Source: Piezodorus guildinii (lineage: Eukaryota; Arthropoda; Insecta; Hemiptera; Pentatomidae). Taken from it: DNA of 64,000 nucleotides. The stretch lies in NCBI GenBank assembly GCA_023052935.1, contig JAJSOM010000038.1:1-64000 (forward strand), read 5' to 3'. Every line of letters begins with the position of its first letter. The stretch's first letter is position 1. Shown in pieces: positions 10,901 to 23,257 of this stretch. The position numbers and the translations under genes were made by a program. Under the pieces are notes generated by a model. That model had not been told where the DNA came from, searched no databases, and saw only the letters and a list, made by a program, of their open reading frames with translations.

Positions 10901-13900
10901 GTAACCAGGATACGGTTCAAAATGGAAGAAAACCACCATTTTTGACTCGATTCTCCTTTTAAAAGGATACGAATCGAAATAAATCAATGGTAACTAGGAT
11001 TACCATACTAAAAAGGACACTTTTTAATATAGAAACTCTCTTCCCGATGCAAGAAGCTGTCCGAAATAACTTAAGTCTAACTGTCTATATTAGGTGGGTG
11101 AGGTGGGTTACGCCCGAAAAGGACTAATTTACTGTTTTAAAGGATATGCCCGATTTTCATATTTTAAGGACTGTTTTAATTTTTGTTTTTTTTCATTCTA
11201 AGTTAAAGTCGCCATTCTCGTTGAAAGGATTCATAACAATTGACATTTATTGTAACCAGGATACGGTTCAAAATGGAAGAAAACCACCATTTTTGACTCG
11301 ATTCTCCTTTTAAAAGGATACGAATCGAAATAAATCAATGGTAACTAGGATTACCATACTAAAAAGGACACTTTTTAATATAGAAACTCTCTTCCCGATG
11401 CAAGAAGCTGTCCGAAATAACTTAAGTCTAACTGTCTATATTAGGGTGGGTGAGGTGGGTTACGCCCGAAAAGGACTAATTTACTGTTTAAAGGATATGC
11501 CCGATTTTCATATTTTAAGGACTGTTTTAATTTTTGTTTTTTTTCATTTCTAAGTTAAAGTCGCCATTCTCGTTGAAAGGATTCATTAACAATTGACATT
11601 ATTGTAACCAGGATACGGTTCAAAATGGAAGAAAACCACCATTTTTGACTCGATTCTCCTTTTAAAAGGATACGAATCGAAATAATTCACTGGTAACTAG
11701 GATTACCATACTAAAAAGGACACTTTTTAATATAGAAACTTCTTCCCGATGCAAGAAGCTGTCCGAAATAACTTAAGTCTAACTGTCTATATTAGGTGGG
11801 TGAGGTGGGTTACGCCCGAAAAGGACTAATTTACGTATTTAAAGGATATGCCCGATTTTCATATTTTAAGGACTGTTAATTTTTTTTTTTTTTTCATCTA
11901 AGTTAAAGAATCGCCATTCTCGTTGAAAGGATTCTTAACAATTGACATTTATTGTAACCAGGATACGGTTCAAAATGGAAGAAACCTCCATTTTTGACTC
12001 GATTCTCCTTTTAAAGGATACGAATCGAAATAATTCACTGGTAACTAGGATTACCATACTAAAAAGGACACTTTTTAATATAGAAACTCTCTTCCCGATG
12101 CAAGAAGCTTCCGAAATAACTTAAGTCTAACTGTCTATATTAGGTGGGTGAGGTGGGTTACGCCCGAAAAGGACTAATTTACTATTTCAAAGGATATGCC
12201 CGATTTTCATATTTTAAGGACTGTTTTAATTTTTGTTTTTTTCATTCTAAGTTAAAATCGCCATTCTCGTTGAAAGGATTCTTAACAATTGACATTTATT
12301 GTAACCAGGATACGGTTCAAAATGGAAGAGAACCCCATTTTTGACTCGATTCTCCTTTTAAAAGGATACGAATCGAAATAATTCACTGGTAACTAGGATT
12401 ACCATACTAAAAAGGACACTTTTTAATATAGAAACTCTCTTCCCGATGCAAGAAGCTTTCCGAAATAACTTAAGTCTAACTGTCTATATTAGGGTGGGTG
12501 AGGTGGGTTACGCCCGAAAAGGACTAATTTACTATTTCAAAGGATATGCCCGATTTTCATATTTTAAGGACTGTTTTAATTTTTTTTTTTTCATTCTAAG
12601 TTAAAATCGCCATTCTCGTTGAAAGGATTCTTAACAATTGACATTTATTGTAACCAGGATACGGTTCAAAATGGAAGAGAACCTCCATTTTTGACTCGAT
12701 TCTCCTTTTAAAAGGATACGAATCGAAATAATTCACTGGTAACTAGGATTACCATACTAAAAAGGACACTTTTTAATATAGAAACTCTCTTCCCGATGCA
12801 AGAAGCTTTCCGAAATAACTTAAGTCTAACTGTCTATATTAGGGTGGGTGAGGTGGGTTACGCCCGAAAAGGACTAATTTACTATTTCAAAGGATATGCC
12901 CGATTTTCATATTTTAAGGACTGTTTTAATTTTGTTTTTTTCATTCTAAGTTAAATCGCCATTCTCGTTGAAAGGATTCTTAACAATTGACATTTATTGT
13001 AACCAGGATACGGTTCAAAATGGAAGAGAACCTCCATTTTTGACTCGATTCTCCTTTTAAAGGATACGAATCGAAATAATTCACTGGTAACTAGATTACC
13101 ATACTAAAAAGGACACTTTTTAATATAGAAACTCTCTTCCCGATGCAAGAAGCTTTCCGAAATAACTTAAGTCTAACTGTCTATATTAGGGTGGGTGAGG
13201 TGGGTTACGCCCGAAAAGGACTAATTTACTATTTCAAAGGATATGCCCGATTTTCATATTTTAAGGACTGTTTTAATTTTTGTTTTTTTCATTCTAAGTT
13301 AAAATCGCCATTCTCGTTGAAAGGATTCTTAACAATTGACATTTATTGTAACCAGGATACGGTTCAAAATGGAAGAGAACCTCCATTTTTGACTCGATTC
13401 TCCTTTTAAAAGGATACGAATCGAAATAATTCACTGGTAACTAGGATTACCATACTAAAAAGGACACTTTTTAATATAGAAACTCTCTTCCCGATGCAAG
13501 AAGCTTTCCGAAATAACTTAAGTCTAACTGTCTATATTAGGGTGGGTGAGGTGGGTTACGCCCGAAAAGGACTAATTTACTATTTCAAAGGATATGCCCG
13601 ATTTTCATATTTTAAGGACTGTTTTAATTTTTGTTTTTTTCATTCTAAGTTAAAATCGCCATTCTCGTTGAAAGGATTCTTAACAATTGACATTTATTGT
13701 AACCAGGATACGGTTCAAAATGGAAGAGAACCTCCATTTTTGACTCGATTCTCCTTTTAAAAGGATACGAATCGAAATAATTCACTGTAACTAGGATTAC
13801 CATACTAAAAAGGACACTTTTTAATATAGAAACTCTCTTCCCGATGCAAGAAGCTTTCCGAAATAACTTAAGTCTAACTGTCTATATTAGGGTGGGTGAG

Positions 13901-16900
13901 GTGGGTTACGCCCGAAAAGGACTAATTTACTATTTCAAAGGATATGCCCGATTCTTTTTAAGGACTGTTTTAATTTTTGTTTTTTTATTCTAAGTTAAAA
14001 TCGCCATTCTCGTTGAAAGGATTCTTAACAATTGACATTTATTGTAACCAGATACGGTTCAAATGGAAGAACCTCCATTTTTGACTCGATTCTCCTTTTA
14101 AAAGGAACGAATCGAAATAATTCACTGGTAACTAGGATTACATACTAAAAGGACACTTTTAATATAAAACTCTCTTCCCGATGCAAGAAGCTTTCCGGAA
14201 TAACTTAAGTCTAACTGTCTATATTAGGGTGGGTGAGGTGGGTTACGCCCGAAAAGGACTAATTTACTATTTCAAGATATGCCGATTTCATATTTTAAGG
14301 ACTGTTTTAATTTTTGTTTTTCATTCTAAGTTAAATCGCCATTCTCGTTGAAGGATTCTTAACAATTGACATTTATTGTAACCAGGTACGTTCAAAATGG
14401 AAGAGAACTCCATTTTGACTCGATTCTCCTTTAAAGGATACGAATCGAATAATTCACTGTAACTAGGATTACCATACTAAAAGGACACTTTTTAATATAG
14501 AAACCTCTTCCCGATGCAAGAAGCTTTCCGAAATAACTTAAGTCTAACTGTCTATATTAGGGTGGTGAGGGGTTACGCCGAAAAGGACTAATTTACTATT
14601 TCAAAGGATATGCCGATTTATATTTTAAGACTGTTTTATTTTTTTTTTTCATTCTAATTAAAATCGCCATTCTCGTTGAAAGGATTCTTAACAATTGACA
14701 TTTATTGTAACCAGGATACGGTTCAAAATGGAAGAGAACCTCCATTTTTGACTCGATTCTCCTTTTAAAAGGATACGAATCGAATAATTCATGGTAACTA
14801 GATTACCATACTAAAAAGGACACTTTTAATATAGAAACTCTCTTCCGATGCAAGAGCTTTCCGAAATAACTTAAGTCTAACTGTCTATATTAGGGTGGGT
14901 GAGGTGGGTTACGCCGAAAAGGACTAATTTACTATTTCAAAGGATATGCCCGATTTCATATTTTAAGGACTGTTTTAATTTTTTTTTTTTCATTCTAGTT
15001 AAATCGCCATTCTCGTTGAAAGGATTCTTAACAATTGACATTTATTGTAACCAGGATACGGTTCAAATGGAAGAGAACCTCCATTTTTGACTCGATTCTC
15101 CTTTTAAAGGATACGAATCGAAATAATCACTGGTAACTAGATTACCATACTAAAAAGGACACTTTTTAATATAGAAACTCTCTTCCCGATGCAGAAGCTT
15201 TCCGAAATAACTTAAGTCTAACTGTCTATATTAGGTGGTGAGGTGGGTTACGCCCGAAAAGGACTATTTACTATTCAAAGGATATGCCGATTTTCATATT
15301 TTAAGGACTGTTTTAATTTTTGTTTTTTTCATTCTAGTTAAATCGCCATTCTCGTTGAAAGGATTCTTAACAATTGACATTTATTGTAACCAGGATACGG
15401 TTCAAAATGGAAGAGACCTCCATTTTTGACTCGATTCTCCTTTTAAAGGATACGAATCGAAATAATTCACTGGTAACTAGGATTACCATACTAAAAAGGA
15501 CACTTTTTAATATAGAAACTCTCTTCCCGATGCAGAAGCTTTCGAATAACTAAGTCTAACTGTCTATATTAGGGTGGTGAGGTGGGTTACGCCCGAAAAG
15601 GACTAATTTACTATTTCAAAGGATATGCCCGATTTTCATATTTTAGACTGTTTAATTTTTGTTTTTTTCATTCTAAGTTAAAATCGCCATTCTCGTTGAA
15701 AGGATTCTTAACAATTGACATTTATTGTAACCAGATACGGTTCAAAATGGAAGAGAACCTCCATTTTTGACTCGATTCTCCTTTTAAAAGGATACGAATC
15801 GAAATAATTCACTGGTAACTAGGATTACCATACTAAAAAGGACACTTTTTAATATAGAAACTCTCTTCCCGATGCAAGAAGCTTCCGAAATAACTTAAGT
15901 CTAACTGTCTATATTAGGGTGGGTGAGGTGGGTTACGCCCGAAAAGGACTAATTTACTATTTCAAAGGATATGCCCGATTTTCATATTTTAAGGACTGTT
16001 TTAATTTTGTTTTTTTCATTCTAAGTTAAAATCGCCATTCTCGTTGAAAGGATTCTTAACAATTGACATTTATTGTAACCAGGATACGGTTCAAAATGGA
16101 AGAGAACCTCCATTTTTGACTCGATTCTCCTTTTAAAAGGATACGAATCGAAATAATTCACTGGTAACTAGGATTACCATACTAAAAAGGACACTTTTTA
16201 ATATAGAAACTCTCTTCCCGATGCAAGAAGCTTCCGAAATAACTTAAGTCTAACTGTCTATATTAGGGTGGGTGAGGGGGTTACGCCCGAAAAGGACTAA
16301 TTTACTATTCAAAGGATATGCCGATTTTCATATTTTAAGGACTGTTTTAATTTTTTTTTTTTCATTCTAAGTTAAAATCGCCATTCTCGTTGAAAGGATT
16401 CTTAACAATTGACATTTATTGTAACCAGGATACGGTTCAAAATGGAAGAGAACCTCCATTTTTGACTCGATTCTCCTTTTAAAAGGATACGAATCGAAAT
16501 AATTCATGGTAACTAGGATTACCATACTAAAAAGGACACTTTTTAATATAGAAACTCTCTTCCCGATGCAAGAAGCTTTCCGAAATAACTTAAGTCTAAC
16601 TGTCTATATTAGGGTGGGTGAGGCGGGTTACGCCCGAAAAGGACTAATTTACTATTTCAAAGGATATGCCCGATTTTCATATTTTAAGGACTGTTTTAAT
16701 TTTTGTTTTTTTCATTCTAAGTTAAAATCGCCATTCTCGTTGAAAGGATTCTTAACAATTGACATTTATTGTAACCAGGATACGGTTCAAATGGAAGAGA
16801 ACCTCCATTTTTGACTCGATTCTCCTTTTAAAAGGATAAGAATCGAAATAATTCACTGGTAACTAGATTACCATACTAAAAAGGACACTTTTTAATATAG

Positions 16901-19900
16901 AAACTCTCTTCCCGATGCAAGAAGCTTTCCGAAATAACTTAAGTCTAACTGTCTATATTAGGGTGGGTGAGGTGGGTTACGCCCGAAAAGGACTAATTTA
17001 CTATTTCAAAGGATATGCCCGATTTTCATATTTTAAGGACTGTTTTAATTTTTGTTTTTTTCATTCTAAGTTAAAATCGCCATTCTCGTTGAAAGGATTC
17101 TTAACAATTGACATTTATTGTAACCAGGATACGGTTCAAAATGGAAGAGAACCTCCATTTTTGACTCGATTCTCCTTTTAAAAGGATACGAATCGAAATA
17201 ATTCACTGGTAACTAGGATTACCATACTAAAAAGGACACTTTTAATATAGAAACTCTCTTCCCGATGCAAGAAGCTTTCCGAAATTCATATTTTAAGGAC
17301 TGTTTTAATTTTTGTTTTTTTCATTCTAAGTTAAAATCGCCATTCTCGTTGAAAGGATTCTTAACAATTGACATTTATTGTAACCAGGATACGGTTCAAA
17401 ATGGAAGAGAACCTCCATTTTTGACTCGATTCTCCTTTTAAAAGGATACGAATCGAAATAATTCACTGGTAACTAGGATTACCATACTAAAAAGGACACT
17501 TTTTAATATAGAAACTCTCTTCCCGATGCAAGAAGCTTCCGAAATAACTTAAGTCTAACTGTCTATATTAGGGTGGGTGAGGCGGGTTACGCCCGAAAAG
17601 GACTAATTTACTATTTCAAAGGATATGCCCGATTTTCATATTTTAAGGACTGTTTTAATTTTTGTTTTTTTCATTCTAAGTTAAAATCGCCATTCTCGTT
17701 GAAAGGATCTTAACAATTGACATTTATTGTAACCAGGATACGGTTCAAAATGGAAGAGAACCTCCATTTTTGACTCGATTCTCCTTTTAAAAGGATACGA
17801 ATCGAAATAATTCACTGGTAACTAGGATTACCATACTAAAAAGGACACTTTTTAATATAGAAACTCTCTTCCCGATGCAAGAAGCTTTCCGAAATAACTT
17901 AAGTCTAACTGTCTATATTAGGGTGGGTGAGGGGGTTACGCCCGAAAAGGACTAATTTACTATTTCAAAGGATATGCCCGATTTTCATATTTAAGGACTG
18001 TTTTAATTTTTGTTTTTTTCATTCTAAGTTAAAATCGCCATTCTCGTTGAAAGGATTCTTAACAATTGACATTTATTGTAACCAGGAACGGTTCAAATGG
18101 AAGAGAACTCCATTTTTGACTCGATTCTCCTTTTAAAAGGATCGAATCGAAATAATTCACTGGTAACTATGATTACCATACTAAAAAGGACACTTTTTAA
18201 TATAGAAATCTCTTCCCGATGCAAGAAGCTTTCCGAAAACTTAAGTCTAACTGTCTATATTAGGGTGGGTGAGGTGGGTTACGCCCGAAAGGACTAATTT
18301 ACTATTTCAAAGGATATGCCCGATTTTCATTTTTAAGGACTGTTTTAATTTTGTTTTTTTCATTCTAAGTTAAAATCGCCATTCTCGTTGAAAGGATTCT
18401 TAACAATTGACATTTATTGTAACAGGAACGGTTAAAATGAAGAGAACCTCATTTTGACTCTATTCTCCTTTTATAAGGATCGAATCGAAATATTCCTGGT
18501 AACAGGATTCCATACTAAAAGACACTTTTTATATAGAACTCCTTCCCGATGCAAGAACTTTCCGAAATAACTTAAGTCTAACTGTCATATTAGGGTGGTG
18601 AGGTGGTTACGCCCGAAAAGGACTAATTTACTATTCAAAGATTGCCCGATTTTCATATTTTAAGACGTTTTAATTTTTGTTTTTATTCTAATTAAGATCG
18701 GCCATTCTCGTTGAAAGGATTCTTAACAATTGACATTTTTGTTAAGAAAGGACTAATTTACTATTTCAAAGGTATGCCCATTTTCATATTTTAAGATGTT
18801 TAATTTTGTTTTTTCATTCTAAGTTAAAATCGCCATTCTCGTTGAAAGGATTCTTAACAATTGACATTTATTGTAACCAGGATACGGTTCAAAATGGAAG
18901 AGAACCTCCATTTTTGACTCGATTCTCCTTTTAAAAGGATACGAATCGAAATAATTCACTGGTAACTAGGATTACCATACTAAAAAGGACACTTTTTAAT
19001 ATAGAAACTCTCTTCCCGATGCAAGAAGCTTTCCGAAATAACTTAAGTCTAACTGTCTATATTAGGGTGGGTGAGGCGGGTTACGCCCGAAAAGGACTAA
19101 TTTACTATTTCAAAGGATATGCCCGATTTTCATATTTTAAGGACTGTTTTAATTTTTGTTTTTTTCATTCTAAGTTAAAATCGCCATTCTCGTTGAAAGG
19201 ATTCTTAACAATTGACATTTATTGTAACCAGGATACGGTTCAAAATGGAAGAGAACCTCCATTTTTGACTCGATTCTCCTTTTAAAAGGATACGAATCGA
19301 AATAATTCACTGGTAACTAGGATTACCATACTAAAAAGGACACTTTTTAATATAGAAACTCTCTTCCCGATGCAAGAAGCTTTCCGAAATAACTTAAGTC
19401 TAACTGTCTATATTAGGGTGGGTGAGGCGGTTACGCCCGAAAAGGACTAATTTACTATTTCAAAGGATATGCCCGATTTTCATATTTTAAGGACTGTTTT
19501 AATTTTTGTTTTTTTCATTCTAAGTTAAAATCGCCATTCTCGTTGAAAGGATTCTTAACAATTGACATTTATTGTAACCAGGATACGGTTCAAAATGGAA
19601 GAGAACCTCCATTTTTGACTCGATTCTCCTTTTAAAAGGATACGAATCGAAATAATTCACTGGTAACTAGGATTACCATACTAAAAAGGACACTTTTTAA
19701 TATAGAAACTCTCTTCCCGATGCAAGAAGCTTTCCGAAATAACTTAAGTCTAACTGTCTATATTAGGGTGGGTGAGGTGGGTTACGCCCGAAAAGGACTA
19801 ATTTACTATTTCAAAGGATATGCCCGATTTTCATATTTTAAGGACTGTTTTAATTTTTGTTTTTTTCATTCTAAGTTAAAATCGCCATTCTCGTTGAAAG

Positions 19901-21376
19901 GATTCTTAACAATTGACATTTATTGTAACCAGGATACGGTTCAAAATGGAAGAGAACCTCCATTTTTGACTCGATTCTCCTTTTAAAAGGATACGAATCG
20001 AAATAATTCACTGGTAACTAGGATTACCATACTAAAAAGGACACTTTTTAATATAGAAACTCTCTTCCCGATGCAAGAAGCTTTCCGAAATAACTTAAGT
20101 CTAACTGTCTATATTAGGGTGGGTGAGGTGGGTTACGCCCGAAAAGGACTAATTTACTATTTCAAAGGATATGCCCGATTTTCTTATTTTAAGGACTGTT
20201 TTAATTTTTGTTTTTTTCATTCTAAGTTAAAATCGCCATTCTCGTTGAAAGGATTCTTAACAATTGACATTTATTGTAACCAGGATACGGTTCAAAATGG
20301 AAGAGAACCTCCATTTTTGACTCGATTCTCCTTTTAAAAGGATACGAATCGAAATAATTCACTGGTAACTAGGATTACCATACTAAAAAGGACACTTTTT
20401 AATATAGAAACTCTCTTCCCGATGCAAGAAGCTTTCCGAAATAACTTAAGTCTAACTGTCTATATTAGGGTGGGTGAGGTGGGTTACGCCCGAAAAGGAC
20501 TAATTTACTATTTCAAAGGATATGCCCGATTTTCTTATTTTAAGGACTGTTTTAATTTTTGTTTTTTTCATTCTAAGTTAAAATCGCCATTCTCGTTGAA
20601 AGGATTCTTAACAATTGACATTTATTGTAACCAGGATACGGTTCAAAATGGAAGAGAACCTCCATTTTTGACTCGATTCTCCTTTTAAAAGGATACGAAT
20701 CGAAATAATTCACTGGTAACTAGGATTACCATACTAAAAAGGACACTTTTTAATATAGAAACTCTCTTCCCGATGCAAGAAGCTTTCCGGAATAACTTAA
20801 GTCTAACTGTCTATATTAGGGTGGGTGAGGTGGGTTACGCCCGAAAAGGACTAATTTACTATTTCAAAGGATATGCCCGATTTTCATATTTTAAGGACTG
20901 TTTTAATTTTTGTTTTTTTCATTCTAAGTTAAAATCGCCATTCTCGTTGAAAGGATTCTTAACAATTGACATTTATTGTAACCAGGATACGGTTCAAAAT
21001 GGAAGAGAACCTCCATTTTTGCCCTCGATTCTCCTTTTAAAAGGATACGAATCGAAATAATTCACTGGTAACTAGGATTACCATACTAAAAAGGACACTT
21101 TTTAATATAGAAACTCTCTTCCCGATGCAAGAAGCTTTCCGAAATAACTTAAGTCTAACTGTCTATATTAGGGTGGGTGAGGTGGGTTACGCCCGAAAAG
21201 GACTAATTTACTATTTCAAAGGATATGCCCGATTTTCATATTTTAAGGACTGTTTTAATTTTTGTTTTTTTCATTCTAAGTTAAAATCGCCATTCTCGTT
21301 GAAAGGATTCTTAACAATTGACATTTATTGTAACCAGGATACGGTTCAAAATGGAAGAGAACCTCCATTTTTGACT
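4937..21376 (+). repeat. 351-bp tandem satellite array, about 47 monomers
   Basis: Head-to-tail copies with a strict 351-bp period in intact stretches (landmark CCCGATGCAAGAAGC at 5132, 5483, 5834 and 6185). Landmarks in order: CGCCATTCTCGTTGAAAGG, CCAGGATACGG, CGATTCTCCTTTTAAAAGG, CCCGATGCAAGAAGC, GGGTGGGTGAGGTGGG, GGATATGCCCG and ATTTTAAGGACTG. Copies at both ends are almost identical. Those at about 6.5-8.9, 13.9-15.9 and 18.2-18.8 kb are riddled with small deletions. The 88-residue frame starting MQEAFRNNLSL recurs once per monomer; I treat it as a property of the repeat, not a gene. Both boundaries lie in family-B sequence. Confidence 0.97.
10150..11770 (+). repeat. Variant monomer block within the satellite
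   Basis: About five consecutive monomers share substitutions rare elsewhere: AAAGTCGCC for AAAATCGCC, AGAAGCTGTCCG for AGAAGCTTTCCG, GGAAGAAAACCACC for GGAAGAGAACCTCC, and AAATAAATCAATGG for AAATAATTCACTGG. The changes start and stop together, the pattern expected of local amplification or gene conversion. The first monomer of the array (4937) also has AAAGTCGCC. Confidence 0.8.
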
Positions 21377-21574
21377 GGAAGTAACCTGTTACTTGAATAT
21401 ACATATAATTCTTTTATTTTATTTTTTTTTTTATTCGATTTATTTATTTTATTTTATTTTTTTATTTTTGATTCGAAAACACTTTCTCTATCTTCAAAAA
21501 TAACTGAGTTATAAGCGTAATTTAAGTGAAAAGTTTAAATTTTTTTTCTTTTTTCTCTTTTACGTGATTATACG

Positions 21575-21609
<35 letters not shown>

Positions 21610-21990
21610 AATCATGAATTTTTTTTTTCCATCTTCGAAAATAACGTAGCTACAAGCGCATATATCAGCGAGATTTTAATTTCCTTTTTTTTGTTTATTG
21701 GACTTTACTGATTCTATAACACTATACATACTTTTCTCTGTCAAAAATAACTGAGTTACGAACGTATGTATGTGTAAAATTTTAATTTTTTTGTTTTCTT
21801 TTTTCACTTTTTTAAAATTATTTGCGTTTTTATGGTTAAAAAACACTAGTAATTTTTTTTTTTATATTTTCAAAAATAACTGAATTATTGAATAAAATCC
21901 TTTTAATCTTGTACTGAGTATGCAATTATAAACAGGCGTTAAATATTTTCATTTCCTAAGACATATGTGTCCTCAGCGGATATCTTACAA
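21377..21990 (+). repeat. Dispersed repeat family B, copy 2
   Basis: It resumes directly at the satellite end with TAACCTGTTACTTGAATATA, the block that follows TTTTTACAT in the empty copy at 28.8 kb. It continues through ACTTTCTCTATCTTC, ATAACGTAGCTACAAGCG, TACTGATTCTATAACACT and TGAATAAAATCC, and ends near CATTTCCTAAGACATATG, the same end as the inverted copy at 28.19 kb. Confidence 0.75.
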
Positions 21991-21999
21991 GAATTCAGC

Positions 22000-22300
22000 C
22001 TAGGTTTTGGACCTCCGTGTTAGAAGACCTACTTAAAAGAGAGAGAAGGAAATGGAGACGGTCCCATCGGTTTAATCTCGTGAGCTCCCCTCGTTAGGGA
22101 TCGGGCGTGGAGGTGCCATAATGGGCCGAGCTACCTCCAGAAGTGCGGCAGTTAGAGCTGATGCCCGCCTCCCGCAGGGCGGCCCTATCTAATCAACCTC
22201 CACGGCCGCCGTTCTTTAACGCCGCTCATCCGGAGTCTTCTCCTTGTACCTATTTACACAGCTCAACTAGGAGGAGTCCGAGCTAAATGATAGGCTGATA
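22000..22300. other. Unidentified G+C-rich island
   Basis: About 280 bp much richer in G+C than its surroundings, with the partial inverted repeat CGTGGAGGT (about 22107) / ACCTCCACG (about 22195) around a GCCCGCCTCCCGCAGGGCGG core. No long frame is open and I recognise no RNA family. It may be the end of an unidentified transposon, a captured exon, or a structured RNA. Confidence 0.4.
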
Positions 22301-22436
22301 AATGAATCGGTTACTTAGCATGAATCTATAATTACACAGGAAGAGGTAGGATTTAGTTTTGATTTATTGTTTGCTTTTGTTTTAATGTTTCATTTATTTA
22401 TTGATATTTTCAAATACAGTTAGAGATTAAAAAAAA

Positions 22437-23256
22437 TCTGGTGCGGACAACACACGACTTTCACATACCTCGATTTTTAAAATCAATGAAAGAATTTTCA
22501 AATACAGTTAGAGATAAAAATACGCGAAACTATTAAGGAATTAATCAAATTGAATTTATATAGAAACATGTGTTTTATTAAAAAATCTATTATATTATTA
22601 TCTAAAATAACCAGTTAATTTTATCTTCTTCTCATCACTCTCTATTAACTTCTAAAAGCTTGTACTGCTCTTATGTTCAAAAACGAAAAATTGCATTAAA
22701 AAAATATTTTTTCTGTTTTCTCCTTTAGTTGGGTATCGAATTTATTCAATTTATATATTTACCTGTTTTTCATCAGCGTTAACAAGATAATCTAGTTATT
22801 ATTATTGAATCTATAAAATTAAAGGTACTTTAGAAAAAGAAAATTTAAAATATCGGCATTTAACCCCTGTCAGACCATTTTTATCCAAATAAAACCTACA
22901 TGATATTAAAGCCCATTAAATTTTACATCGATATAGCGGGTTTAATGAAAATCGTCAGAACCGTTTTCGAGAAAATCGAAAAAAGGTGCAAAATGCATGG
23001 TATAAAGTGCCTCTTCTGGTAAGCTCATTTTGATGGAAAAAAGTCTTGTCACGTTTCGGGCGTATAGTTGTCTTAAATATGAAATTTCAGTTTCATAGGA
23101 CTTACCGTTTCCACCCGGGAGTTACCACACAGACCTTTTTGCGGGACTTGGTTATTTGGACTCAGGGGACCCTAAAACGTGTATTTCCGTTGAAAACTGG
23201 AATTCGAAAATTTTCACGATCGCAATACTTCCCCTTACTATATATAGTAAGTGAAT
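22437..23256 (+). mobile_element. Helentron/HINE-like element, copy 2
   Basis: Begins TCTGGTGCGGACAACACACG after an A-run and ends at the palindrome CTTACTATATATAGTAAG. The inverted pair CTTTCACATAC / GTAAGTGAA marks the ends. The internal CA microsatellite of other copies is reduced to CCACACAGACC. Just upstream (22406-22430) a stray piece of the same family, TTTTCAAATACAGTTAGAGA, is duplicated. Confidence 0.65.
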
Positions 23257-23257
23257 G

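Noticed and set aside
4937..21376. CRISPR-like array
   Set aside because: Whole 351-bp monomers are repeated head to tail with no unique spacers, in animal nuclear DNA.
4937..21376. CENP-B-box-like centromeric motif in the satellite
   Set aside because: I looked for a TTCG...CGGG-type box in the monomer and found none. Centromeric function cannot be claimed from sequence.
5137..21514. Dozens of 62-129-residue frames starting MQEAFRNNLSL or MVTRITILKRT
   Set aside because: They are the same frame of one 351-bp satellite repeated. No start context, splice sites or protein-family resemblance supports separate genes. The openness is noted as a finding instead.
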